This document shows positions 1 to 8,099 of a DNA stretch of 39,945 nucleotides, in pieces. Under the pieces are notes generated by a model. That model searched no databases. It was not told the origin of the DNA and saw only the letters and a program-made list of their open reading frames with translations. This stretch comes from an uncultured Lachnospiraceae bacterium. Its GTDB lineage: Bacteria > Bacillota > Clostridia > Lachnospirales > Lachnospiraceae. The DNA lies in NCBI GenBank assembly GCA_947593735.1, contig CANQDT010000023.1, forward strand, positions 1 to 39,945, written 5' to 3'. The position numbers and the translations under genes were made by a program. Within the stretch, counting starts at the first letter, position 1; each line of letters opens with the position of its first letter.

Positions 1-115
1 GAAATGGAACGTCTTGCCGCATAGCCGGGACAAGGTTTTACTACTTTGTTTACTACCTTTGAGAGAGAAAACCTAAAGAGTTATGAGGGTATATGTGAAC
101 TTCTCCCCATATCAA

Positions 116-157
116 AAATGCCGGGAAAGCCCGAAAACACGGGCTATACCGACATTT
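116..157. terminator. Imperfect hairpin, probable terminator of an upstream gene
   Basis: Two 18-base arms (AAATG...CCCG and CGGG...CATTT) pair at 15 of 18 positions around a 6-base AAAACA loop, with an A-run before and a T-run after. This is a bidirectional terminator shape. No complete gene is visible to its left. Frame 1 is open from base 25 to a TAA at 157 but has a TAG at 22-24 just before it, so at most it is the decayed end of a gene. Confidence 0.5.
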
Positions 158-231
158 AAGAACTTCTAAAGAGATAATCAAAATTCCTATCTAATTTTAG
201 AGGAAAAATATGTGATATTTTGGGTTTTTTG

Positions 232-260
232 TTTACACTTTGTCAAAAATAAACTATAAT
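232..260 (+). promoter_or_regulatory. Sigma-A promoter of the Ig-like surface protein
   Basis: TTTACA (232-237), a 17-base spacer and TATAAT (255-260). The -10 box overlaps the ATG at 259, so that ATG lies upstream of the transcription start and cannot be the start codon. This fixes translation at 295. Confidence 0.8.
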
Positions 261-294
261 GGAAAAGAATATGAATGGAAAGCGAGGACAAACT

Positions 295-2781
295 ATGAGC
301 AGAAAGAAACAATTCGCAGCAGCCGCGCTTTCAGCCGTCATGGCTGTAAGCATGATCCCGGTGTCAGGCATACCGGTTCAGGCTGCCGCGCCGAAATTCA
401 GCGTGACATCCAAAAAGATCCCGCTTGGCAAGAAATATACGCTGAAAGTAGAAAACGCGAAGACGGGTTCTACCTACAAGTGGAAATCATCCAAGCCGAA
501 CATTGCCTCCGTGTCTTCTTCCGGAAAGATCACGGCGCTGAAGACGGGCAAAGCGACCGTCGCCTGCACCATCACGTATCCGAACAAAAAGACGACCAAA
601 AAGCTGACCGCGAAAATCAGCGTGACTGAACCCGCGGTCGCCGTCAGCATCACCGGCATCAAGAAAGGACGCTCCATCGGCATCGGAAAGAAGATCTATA
701 CCTACGGGGCAAAGACCCGGACCGCTTCCAAAGGAGCAACCAGCGATACGGTTTACTGGTATCTGGGCGATAATACCGCCGGCGCGACGATCACGAGCAA
801 GGGCGTCGTGACAACCACCCATCCCGGATCGTTCACGATCCAGGCGAAGACCGCGTCCTCAAAGGCTAAGAGCAAAAAAGGAAAATTCACCTCGGTCAGC
901 AAAATATATACCGTAGAAGTTCCGTTTGAATTATCCTCCAAACTGATCGCGACCAACAAAGTGGAGCTGAAAATGAATTACGCGATCCCGGATCTGAAAT
1001 CATCCGATCTGGTCATTCAGGAAAAAGAAAGCGGAAAACAGCTCGACATACAGGGACTCGATATTTCGGAAGACGGGCTGACCGTCGTCGCGTCCACGAA
1101 GACGCAGTTTGTGAGCGAACGAAACTATGAAGTGACGATCCCGCAATTTGAAAAAGCGGCAGGCTTTTCGTCCCCGATCGGCGATATCGACCATATCACC
1201 ATCCCGAACCAGACGATCCTGCCGGACACTCCTGCTTTTATCGAATATACCGCTTATGATAAGAACAATGTGGATGTTACGCAGAACTATCCATGGAAAG
1301 ACTTTGAGACAGACTTTTCAAGCAGCGTGACGCTTACCTCGGACGGGCAGCTTACGCTTCCTTCGGAGGGCAGCTATGTCGACCTGACATTGACCTACCG
1401 CGACGGCTCGACCCGCATTACAAGCAATACGGCGAGAATTACCGCGCAGAATCCGACGATCCAGTCCATGGCGGAATGGACGATCGTGGACGGCAACGGT
1501 GTTCCGGACTGGAACAGCCCCGTTCATTCCATCGCCGTATCGGAAAACGGATATAAATTATACATCCGCTTCCAGAACAGCAACGGCAGTTACGTTGATA
1601 CCTATACGCTGGCGGGCGACACGAGCTTTTCCAGCGCGGATCCGAATACGCTCGGCATCAGCGACCTCGGCGTACTGACCCCGCACCAGCCCGGCACCGT
1701 AAAGATTACTTATACGACAAAATCCTACAAAAACACGGTTTCAGTGAAAGTCGTGGAGGCAAGGCAGATCGGAAGCCTGTCCGCAGACAAAAAGAATATC
1801 CTCCTGTCAAGCGCGTCCGGCATATCCGATTATGAAACCGTGACCTTTACCCTGAAAGATATCGACGGCAACGCTCTCGTACCGGCGGCAAATACCGGGG
1901 CGACGGCGGCTGTGACCGAGGGAGCTGAAAATGTCGTATGCGTGGATACGGGTAATACCTACACCCGTCCGGTCACAAAGGCGACGACCCAGGTAACCAC
2001 CGGGACGATCAAGACGTCAAGCTTCCAGGTAAAATTCCGGCCGTATACGACAACCGGAACGAGTACGGTGACGGTTACCTACAACGGCGTAAGTACATCC
2101 ATCAACATCACCGTCCGCGCGCCCGGGACAAAAGCCGGTTACGCGGTCGACCTGAGCAACACCGTCCTCAACCCGGACGACAGCAAGAAGAACAGCGCGG
2201 TCATGTATATTTATGAGGTGGACAGCGAAGGCGTAAAACGCGACGTCGTGACCTCCAGCCGGAGCACGTATACCATCATAAATTCCAAAGGAAATACGGT
2301 TCTTCCGGAGACCGGCATCAATCTCGACGGAAACAACGACGGCGACCTGATCAATGTCCGGCAGCTGGAACTTCCGGACGGAACTTATACGATCCTTGCG
2401 CAGATCGGTTCTGAAACGGCGCAGACGACCTTCTCCGTAGAGACGACCGTAACCGCCACCAATTTCAAGGTGATCAAAAATAACCTGAGCGTAAAATTCT
2501 CGGACGACGTTTATACCAGGATCCTGGAGTGTGTTGAGATTTATGTCGGCAACCGGCTGGTGAACACGGATATGAACAGCTGCAGCTTCTATGCGGAGCA
2601 GGTGAACAATCCATCCAACAACCTGTATGCCAACAACTATATCACCAAGGGCATCAAGACCTTTGGCTCGCCCGGTACCACCGTCCAGTATAAGATCACG
2701 AAAGTGACCTTTACTTACATGGGCAGCTCCTACACGATCGATACTGACGAGACACTGACGTTCCAGGTAAGCCAATATTAA
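295..2781 (+). CDS. Secreted bacterial Ig-like (BIG2) domain surface protein
   Basis: About 828 residues. Translation is placed at the ATG at 295, which follows GAGG by about 8 bases; the longer frame begins inside the promoter. The N-terminus is a Sec signal peptide: basic MSRKKQ, a hydrophobic stretch, and cleavage near VQA-AAP. Residues about 35-110 look like a BIG2 fold (YKWKSSKPNIASVSSSGKIT, then GKATVACTITY). Several further Ser/Thr-rich beta-sandwich repeats follow, including SADPNTLGISDLGVLTPHQP near the middle. No LPxTG motif, cell-wall-binding repeat or C-terminal membrane anchor is visible, so attachment to the wall is unclear. BIG2 proteins are usually adhesins or envelope proteins; the ligand cannot be inferred. 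It is monocistronic, with its own promoter and a terminator-like hairpin downstream. Confidence 0.85.
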   Translation: MSRKKQFAAAALSAVMAVSMIPVSGIPVQAAAPKFSVTSKKIPLGKKYTLKVENAKTGSTYKWKSSKPNIASVSSSGKITALKTGKATVACTITYPNKKTTKKLTAKISVTEPAVAVSITGIKKGRSIGIGKKIYTYGAKTRTASKGATSDTVYWYLGDNTAGATITSKGVVTTTHPGSFTIQAKTASSKAKSKKGKFTSVSKIYTVEVPFELSSKLIATNKVELKMNYAIPDLKSSDLVIQEKESGKQLDIQGLDISEDGLTVVASTKTQFVSERNYEVTIPQFEKAAGFSSPIGDIDHITIPNQTILPDTPAFIEYTAYDKNNVDVTQNYPWKDFETDFSSSVTLTSDGQLTLPSEGSYVDLTLTYRDGSTRITSNTARITAQNPTIQSMAEWTIVDGNGVPDWNSPVHSIAVSENGYKLYIRFQNSNGSYVDTYTLAGDTSFSSADPNTLGISDLGVLTPHQPGTVKITYTTKSYKNTVSVKVVEARQIGSLSADKKNILLSSASGISDYETVTFTLKDIDGNALVPAANTGATAAVTEGAENVVCVDTGNTYTRPVTKATTQVTTGTIKTSSFQVKFRPYTTTGTSTVTVTYNGVSTSINITVRAPGTKAGYAVDLSNTVLNPDDSKKNSAVMYIYEVDSEGVKRDVVTSSRSTYTIINSKGNTVLPETGINLDGNNDGDLINVRQLELPDGTYTILAQIGSETAQTTFSVETTVTATNFKVIKNNLSVKFSDDVYTRILECVEIYVGNRLVNTDMNSCSFYAEQVNNPSNNLYANNYITKGIKTFGSPGTTVQYKITKVTFTYMGSSYTIDTDETLTFQVSQY

Positions 2782-2822
2782 AGAACCTTTCATAGTTTGC
2801 AACAAAAATCGCTGTTTTATAA

Positions 2823-2867
2823 AAAAATGCCTTCTCCCTTCATGAATGAGGGAAGAAGGCATTTTTT
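2823..2867. terminator. Bidirectional terminator hairpin opening element copy 1
   Basis: An A-run, ATGCCTTC, an inner imperfect stem built on TCCCTTCAT/ATGAGGGA, GAAGGCAT and a T6 run. It lies 40 bases after the Ig-like gene and terminates it. The same outer stem (ATGCCTTC/GAAGGCAT) opens the second element copy at 24524. Confidence 0.7.
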
Positions 2868-2966
2868 GCGCGCGAGCAGGCTGTGAAGCAGCAGTTTCCT
2901 CTCTGCGAGCTGCGCATCCAGCCGGAGGCTTTTTCTGTCACAGGACGAAATTTCCTGTGACAGAAA
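2854..2966. repeat. 113-bp structured dispersed element, copy 1
   Basis: This stretch is identical to 24569-24681 except at two positions. It holds the right arm of the ATGCCTTC hairpin, a T6 run, a GC-rich middle and a 37-base terminal hairpin with 15-base arms (TTTTCTGTCACAGGA / TCCTGTGACAGAAAA). The two differences are a C in the left arm and a G in the right arm; in copy 2 they are A and T, so pairing is kept. The copy ends four bases before the CIRCE operator. It does not look coding on either strand. A REP/MITE-like element or structured RNA is possible. Confidence 0.75.
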
Positions 2967-2970
2967 ATCA

Positions 2971-2997
2971 TTAGCACTCGCTTCAAGTGAGTGCTAA
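2971..2997. promoter_or_regulatory. CIRCE operator (HrcA binding site)
   Basis: TTAGCACTC, nine bases, GAGTGCTAA: a perfect match to the CIRCE consensus bound by the heat-shock repressor HrcA. It ends 7 bases before the -35 box of htpG, so it should place htpG under HrcA. Confidence 0.95.
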
Positions 2998-3004
2998 TTT
3001 TTTG

Positions 3005-3033
3005 TTGACATTTTTATCCTCCGGTATTATGAT
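3005..3033 (+). promoter_or_regulatory. Sigma-A promoter of htpG
   Basis: TTGACA (3005-3010), a 17-base spacer and TATGAT (3028-3033). The predicted start near 3040 gives a leader of about 37 bases, with AAGGAG 8 bases before the ATG. Confidence 0.85.
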
Positions 3034-3076
3034 AAGAGCAAACACAGGAAACAAATCAATCAAAGGAGTGAATGAA

Positions 3077-4984
3077 ATGGCAACAAAAACAGGGAATTTA
3101 TCCATCCACAGTGAAAATATTTTTCCAATTATAAAAAAATGGCTGTATTCGGACCATGACATTTTTATGCGGGAGCTGATCTCCAACGGATGCGACGCGA
3201 TCACCAAGCTGAAAAAGCTGGATATGATCGGGGAATTTCAGGTTCCGGAAGACAATCATTATTCCATCCAGGTCTCCGTCAGCCCGGAGAATAAGACGCT
3301 CACCTTTACGGACAACGGGATCGGCATGACCGCGGAGGAAGTGGAGGAATATATCAACCAGATCGCGTTCTCCGGCGCGGAAGCATTTCTGGAGCAATAC
3401 AAGGACAAGACTGGCGACGACCAGATCATCGGTCATTTCGGCCTTGGTTTTTATTCCGCTTTCATGGTCGCGGACAAGGTGACCATCGACACGCTCTCCT
3501 ACCGGGAGGGCGCAGCGCCTGTCCACTGGGAATGTGACGGCGGCACGGAATATTCGATGGAGGACGGCAGCCGTACCGAACGCGGGACGGAGATCACGCT
3601 GTATCTGAACGAGGACAGCACGGAATTTTCCAACGAATACCGCGCGCGCGAGGTTATCAAAAAATACTGTTCCTTCATGCCGGAGGAAATTTATCTCACC
3701 AATCTGGACGCCCCGGAAGAAGAACCGGAACCGGAGCATAAAGACGGCGAGGATGGCGAATGTGAATGCGGGCATGACCACAGCCCGAAACCGCTGAATG
3801 ATACGACGCCGCTCTGGACGAAACATCCGAACGACTGCACGGACGAGGAATATAAAGAATTTTACCGGAACGTATTTCTGGATTTCAAAGAGCCTCTGTT
3901 CTGGATCCATCTGAATATGGATTATCCGTTCAACCTGAAAGGGATCCTGTACTTCCCCCAGATGGGCAACGAATATGAATCGCTGGAAGGCACGATCAAA
4001 TTGTACAACAACCAGGTATTTATCGCGGATAATATCAAGGAAGTCATCCCGGAATTTCTCCTGCTCCTGAAAGGGACGATCGACTGCCCGGACCTTCCGC
4101 TGAACGTATCGCGCTCCGCGCTGCAGAACGACGGTTTTGTGAAAAAGATCTCCGATTATATCACGAAAAAAGTCGCCGACAAATTATCCGGCATGTGCAA
4201 GACCGACCGGGAAGCCTATGAAAAATACTGGGACGATATTTCCCCGTTCATCAAGTTCGGATGCCTGAAAGACCAGAAGTTCAACGAGAAAATGAAGGAC
4301 TATATTCTTTTCCGGAATCTCGACGACGCGTATCTTACTTTGCCCGATTATCTGGAAGCCGCGAAAGAGAAGCATGAAAACAAAGTATTCTATGTGACGG
4401 ACGCCGTAACGCAGGCAAGCTATATCCAGATGTTCCGGAAGGAAGGCATGGACGCGGTCATGCTGACGCACGCGATCGACACGCCGTTTATCACCTATCT
4501 GGAACAGAACAACACCGATGTGAAATTCCTGCGCATTGACGCGGATATCTCGGATATTTTCAAAGACGGGGAAGACGAGGAGGAACAAAAGGAACTGACC
4601 GACGCGCTGGCGGAGATCTTCCGAAAAGCACTCGGAAAAGAATCGCTGTCCGTCAAGGCGGAAAAGCTCAAAGACGCGTCCGTTTCCTCCCTGATCCTTT
4701 CATCAGAAGAAGGCAGGCGCACGGCGGAAATGATGAAAATGTACGGTATGTCCGGCATGGATCCCGCGATGTTCGGCTCCGTCATATCGGAGACGCTTGT
4801 ATTAAACGCAAACAACGCCCTGGTACAATATGTAAAGGATCATCCGGAAGGCGAACATACGCCTCTGCTCTGCCAGCAGTTGTACGACCTTGCCATGCTT
4901 GCGAACCAGCCGTTATCGGCGGACGCCATGACGCAATTCCTTGCCCGCAGCAATGAGATCCTTGGTATGCTGATCAAGGAATAA
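3077..4984 (+). CDS. htpG: Molecular chaperone HtpG (Hsp90)
   Basis: 635 residues, the usual HtpG length. Start at 3077 after AAGGAG; the longer frame from 2987 begins in the promoter and operator. The GHKL ATP site is present: FMRELISNGCDAITK near residue 30, DNGIGMT near 80, and GHFGLGFYSAFMV near 120. The middle domain includes SLEGTIKLYNNQVFIADN and NVSRSALQND; the C-terminal dimerisation region is present. The charged linker after residue 215 is acidic and carries CECGHDH at residues 229-235, an unusual Cys/His cluster. HtpG is a cytosolic ATP-dependent chaperone for stress-damaged clients. The gene stands alone, is CIRCE-controlled, and faces a converging neighbour across a long hairpin. 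Confidence 0.97.
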   Translation: MATKTGNLSIHSENIFPIIKKWLYSDHDIFMRELISNGCDAITKLKKLDMIGEFQVPEDNHYSIQVSVSPENKTLTFTDNGIGMTAEEVEEYINQIAFSGAEAFLEQYKDKTGDDQIIGHFGLGFYSAFMVADKVTIDTLSYREGAAPVHWECDGGTEYSMEDGSRTERGTEITLYLNEDSTEFSNEYRAREVIKKYCSFMPEEIYLTNLDAPEEEPEPEHKDGEDGECECGHDHSPKPLNDTTPLWTKHPNDCTDEEYKEFYRNVFLDFKEPLFWIHLNMDYPFNLKGILYFPQMGNEYESLEGTIKLYNNQVFIADNIKEVIPEFLLLLKGTIDCPDLPLNVSRSALQNDGFVKKISDYITKKVADKLSGMCKTDREAYEKYWDDISPFIKFGCLKDQKFNEKMKDYILFRNLDDAYLTLPDYLEAAKEKHENKVFYVTDAVTQASYIQMFRKEGMDAVMLTHAIDTPFITYLEQNNTDVKFLRIDADISDIFKDGEDEEEQKELTDALAEIFRKALGKESLSVKAEKLKDASVSSLILSSEEGRRTAEMMKMYGMSGMDPAMFGSVISETLVLNANNALVQYVKDHPEGEHTPLLCQQLYDLAMLANQPLSADAMTQFLARSNEILGMLIKE

Positions 4985-5025
4985 AAGAAATTCCGTCTCT
5001 GCGCGGAACCTTTATTGGCAGAAAC

Positions 5026-5081
5026 GACGGAGGGCGCTGCAATACAGATCACGATTCATCTGCATTGCAGCGCCCTCCGTC
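5026..5081. terminator. 18-bp perfect hairpin between convergent htpG and DUF362 gene
   Basis: GACGGAGGGCGCTGCAAT (5026-5043) is exactly complementary to 5064-5081, and the loop has an extra CAGAT/ATCTG stem. It lies between the stop of htpG and the stop of the minus-strand gene. T-runs are poor on both sides, so termination efficiency is uncertain. Confidence 0.6.
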
Positions 5082-6194
5082 TTAATTCTGTTCCGACAGA
5101 TAACGCTTCAAAAAATCATATATTTCATTTTCGGTCGGCGGGCATCCTTTTAAATAGCAGTCAAATCCGCGGGTACAGTTCCCGATGCCGAGCGGACCGT
5201 TCTTCCCCCGGTATCCCTGTCCGATCGCGATCTTTTCTTTCAGCCGCTGTAACAGCCCCTCCTGCCTGAGCCGTTCCAGAGCCGGGATCAGATACCCGTA
5301 ACAGGCGCTGCACGACTCCACTTCCTCCACGGCGTCCGCGAGTTCCACGATCTTTCTTTTCCGCGGCACCTCCGGAACCGTCTGCTCCGGATTGACACAG
5401 CGGATCTGCGCGCGGCCAAGGTCGCAGCTCCCGACTCCAAGAGAAGCCGCCAGCCCGATATATGGAACGTCCGCGAGATCATAGTCCAGCAGGTCGCACA
5501 CATAGGCGTCCACCAAAACGGGATCCGCCGCCGCGAGAATCCGGTTCATCACGACCGGATTGCCTCCATCTTCAAAGTCCAGATCCCCGCAAATATTGTC
5601 CACAACAACAAAATCCTGTCGGATCCCGACATTCAGGTGCGCGATCGGCTGGTGAAGCCCCATCGTATGGAACCGCCGTTTTTCCCGATTCGGGATCAGC
5701 CCTTTCATATTTTTCAGCGCGCAGGTGATCTTTGTCTGACAGTGACCCTTGAGTACCGGCACATTAATCAGAAAATCAATCTCCGATACGCTGTCGCAGA
5801 CCGCAAGCTGCATTCCGGCGCAGTCCCGGCTGTGAGAGCCGTCTTTCTGCGTATCAATAAACGGTACCCCGTACCGCTCAGACAGCGCGTGGTACCCGCA
5901 TACTTTCACCGCGTCCTCCGTCCGGTCTCCCACCCAGGAGCCTTCCAGCATGACGAGATCGTGATATCCCATCTCCTGCAGATATTCCAAAATCCCGGCA
6001 GCCACTTCGGGATGCGTCGTCGCTCCGTATTTCGCCGGGGAAGCGGATACCAGATTCGGCTTTATCCCGATCCTTGCCGTTTTCCGCGGGATGCGGCGCG
6101 CCAGCCCGGCTGCCGTCAGCAGCTTTTTCGTCATTTCTTTATAATCTGTCCCATGGATCAGCAAAAGCTCATTGTCTTTTATCGCAGCTTCCAT
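5082..6194 (-). CDS. DUF362 domain-containing protein
   Basis: 370 residues, ATG at 6194 after a GGGGGTG ribosome site. Family features are IKPNLVSA near residue 48, the THPEVA segment, VLKGHCQTKITCALKNMKG near 170, and a Cys-rich C-terminus (ESCSACYG near 295, then GNCTRGFDCYLKGCPP near 345). DUF362 proteins are often annotated as iron-sulfur or ferredoxin-like proteins; the Cys spacing would allow metal binding, but the reaction is unknown. There is no signal peptide. It begins 16 bases after the glgA stop, so the two are probably cotranscribed, although no other glycogen genes are here. The family call is firm; the function is not. Confidence 0.8.
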   Translation of the reverse strand: MEAAIKDNELLLIHGTDYKEMTKKLLTAAGLARRIPRKTARIGIKPNLVSASPAKYGATTHPEVAAGILEYLQEMGYHDLVMLEGSWVGDRTEDAVKVCGYHALSERYGVPFIDTQKDGSHSRDCAGMQLAVCDSVSEIDFLINVPVLKGHCQTKITCALKNMKGLIPNREKRRFHTMGLHQPIAHLNVGIRQDFVVVDNICGDLDFEDGGNPVVMNRILAAADPVLVDAYVCDLLDYDLADVPYIGLAASLGVGSCDLGRAQIRCVNPEQTVPEVPRKRKIVELADAVEEVESCSACYGYLIPALERLRQEGLLQRLKEKIAIGQGYRGKNGPLGIGNCTRGFDCYLKGCPPTENEIYDFLKRYLSEQN

Positions 6195-6210
6195 TCCGCG
6201 GCACCCCCTT

Positions 6211-7656
6211 TTATCCGGCTAATGATTCGTACAGATCTTCATAGATCCCTGCCGATCTCTGCCAGGAATAATCCTTTTTCATACCGCGGGCGACCATCCG
6301 GTTCCACGCCTTTCTGTCGTCCCGGAAGACGCGCCCCGCATATCGGATGATGTCCAACATTTCATGGGCGTTATAATTGGCAAAGCTGAATCCGGTTCCC
6401 GTATTTTCGTATTCATTATAAGGCTCGACCGTATCCGCAAGCCCTCCTGTTTCCCGGACGATCGGCACCGTCCCGTAGCGGAGCGCCATCAGCTGGCAAA
6501 GCCCGCAAGGCTCAAACTGCGACGGCATCAAAATTGCGTCCAGCCCCGCGTACATTCTGTGGGATAATTCATCCGAATAAAAAATATTCGCCGATACGCG
6601 ATCCGGAAATTGCGCTTCGTAATAGCGGAACATATTTTCGTACCGCTCTTCTCCGGTACCCAGGCAGATAAACTGCACGTCGTCCGCGCAGATCTCTCGC
6701 ATCACGCAATCGATCAGATCCAGTCCCTTCTGATCAGTCAACCGGGAGATAATCCCGATCACGAATTTGTCTTTGTCCTGCGGCAAGCCCAGTTCCTTTT
6801 GCAGAGCAAGCTTATTCAGCCGCTTCTGGCTGCGCACCCTGCCGACAGAATACGGATATGCGATCGCTTTGTCCGTCTCCGGATCATAAATCTCATAATC
6901 GATCCCGTTCAGAATACCGATCGTATCTCCCCTGCGTTCCGCCAGAAGACCGTGGAGATTCTCCCCATACGGCACCGTGCAGATCTCGTCGGCGTAGGTT
7001 TTGCTCACGGTCGTTATCTTATCGGCGTAAACCAGTCCGCCTTTCAGCATATTTGCCATCCCGTATGCCTCCAGTCCGCCGCCGCACTGGATCACAGAAT
7101 CGGGAAATCCGGTGATGTCCTGCAGCCGTCCAATGTCGCAGATCCCCTGAAACCGGAGATTATGGATCGTCATGATCGTTTTTGTCTTCTGATAAAACGT
7201 CCAGTCCGCGAACAGGCTTTTCAGATATACCGGAACAAGCGACGCCTGCCAGTCGTGGCAATGGATCAGATCCGGCTTAAAATTGATCACGGGGAGAACC
7301 TCAAGAACCGCTTTGCAAAAAAAAGAAAACTTCTCCATATCCCCGTACATATTATCATAAGGAGCGGTTCCCCCGAAATAATACTCGTTATCAATGAAAT
7401 AGCACGTAACCCCTTCGTGGATCATTTTTTTGACCCCGACATACTGTTTCCGCCAGGACAACGCGATCTCAAAACTGCATATGTCTTCCATCCTGTTCCG
7501 ATATGCTGCCGGAATACACAGGTAATTCGGCAATATGATCCTGACATCATATCTGCTCTTATCGTACATTTTAGGCAGCGTCCCGACAACATCCGCCAGT
7601 CCCCCTGTTTTCACAAAAGGCACGCACTCGGACGCAACAAATAAAACCTTCTTCAT
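6211..7656 (-). CDS. glgA: Glycogen synthase (ADP-glucose starch synthase, GT5)
   Basis: 481 residues. I chose the ATG at 7656, giving MKKVLFVASECVPFVKTGGL; it follows GGAGG by 8 bases, whereas the frame opening at 7686 lacks a ribosome site. The KTGGLADV motif at residues 16-23 binds ADP-glucose. The C-terminal GT-B half has IGIISRLTDQKGLDL, the catalytic region MPSQFEPCGLCQLMALRYGT, and RETGGLADTV. It elongates alpha-1,4-glucan from ADP-glucose in the cytosol. glgC, glgB and glgP are absent from the window. The leader appears to be long and made of 91-bp repeats, so regulation may act there. Confidence 0.95.
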   Translation of the reverse strand: MKKVLFVASECVPFVKTGGLADVVGTLPKMYDKSRYDVRIILPNYLCIPAAYRNRMEDICSFEIALSWRKQYVGVKKMIHEGVTCYFIDNEYYFGGTAPYDNMYGDMEKFSFFCKAVLEVLPVINFKPDLIHCHDWQASLVPVYLKSLFADWTFYQKTKTIMTIHNLRFQGICDIGRLQDITGFPDSVIQCGGGLEAYGMANMLKGGLVYADKITTVSKTYADEICTVPYGENLHGLLAERRGDTIGILNGIDYEIYDPETDKAIAYPYSVGRVRSQKRLNKLALQKELGLPQDKDKFVIGIISRLTDQKGLDLIDCVMREICADDVQFICLGTGEERYENMFRYYEAQFPDRVSANIFYSDELSHRMYAGLDAILMPSQFEPCGLCQLMALRYGTVPIVRETGGLADTVEPYNEYENTGTGFSFANYNAHEMLDIIRYAGRVFRDDRKAWNRMVARGMKKDYSWQRSAGIYEDLYESLAG

Positions 7657-7706
7657 TTCGTAATCCTCCAACCGTTCCCTTCTCATCCATCCGTATATGA
7701 TATGTC

Positions 7707-8044
7707 CGCCAAGCTCGATAAGACCTCGCTAAGCTCGTAATGACCTCGCCAAGTGATCATATTATACCTTACCGCTAAGCTCGTAACGACCTCGCTAAGC
7801 TTCCAGGCATATATTCTCACTAGGCTCGACAGAACCTCGCCAAGTGATCATATTATACCTTACCGCTAAGCTCGTAACGACCTCGCTAAGCTTCCAGGCA
7901 TATATTCTCACTAGGCTCGACAGAACCTCGCCAAGTGATCATATTATACCTTACCGCTAAGCTCGTAATGACCTCGCTAAGCTTCCAGGCATATATTCTC
8001 ACTAGGCTCGACAAGACCTCGCCAAGTGATCATATTATATCATA
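7707..8044 (-). repeat. Array 1 of 91-bp tandem repeats in the glgA upstream region
   Basis: Three full 91-bp units (phase markers at 7754, 7845, 7936 and 8027) plus a partial unit nearest glgA. Read on the minus strand, each unit holds two 27-bp motifs of the form CTTrGCG, 13 bases, CyTAGyG, separated alternately by an 18-base and a 19-base linker. Linkers are the same from unit to unit. There are eight motifs in all; the two nearest glgA overlap by sharing one heptamer. The array starts, relative to glgA, with an extended -10 box. The same repeat is found at 24143-24414 and nowhere else in the window. Confidence 0.95.
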
Positions 8045-8062
8045 GGTTCGGATGGTTGACTA
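8034..8062 (-). promoter_or_regulatory. Extended -10 promoter at the distal end of array 1
   Basis: On the minus strand: TAGTCA (8062-8057), 17 bases, then TGATATAAT, where TG-N-TATAAT is an extended -10. Initiation near 8027 would make the whole array the leader (about 370 nt) of glgA. Internal units also contain TATAAT but without the TG extension. Confidence 0.5.
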
Positions 8063-8099
8063 CCGATTTCGTTGGAGTATTATGAAAATTGCCGTGTAT

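Noticed and set aside
25-159. Open frame resembling the end of a transposase or other gene
   Set aside because: It has an in-frame TAG just before it, no start, and I cannot match it to a family. Most of its 3' part is a hairpin.
259-294. Upstream ATG at 259 as start of the Ig-like protein
   Set aside because: It overlaps the -10 box of the only good promoter and lacks a ribosome site, while 295 has both a ribosome site and a proper signal peptide.
7707-8044. CRISPR-like look: 27-bp repeats with 18/19-base spacers
   Set aside because: The spacers are the same two sequences in every unit and the array recurs elsewhere with the same spacers. No cas genes are present.
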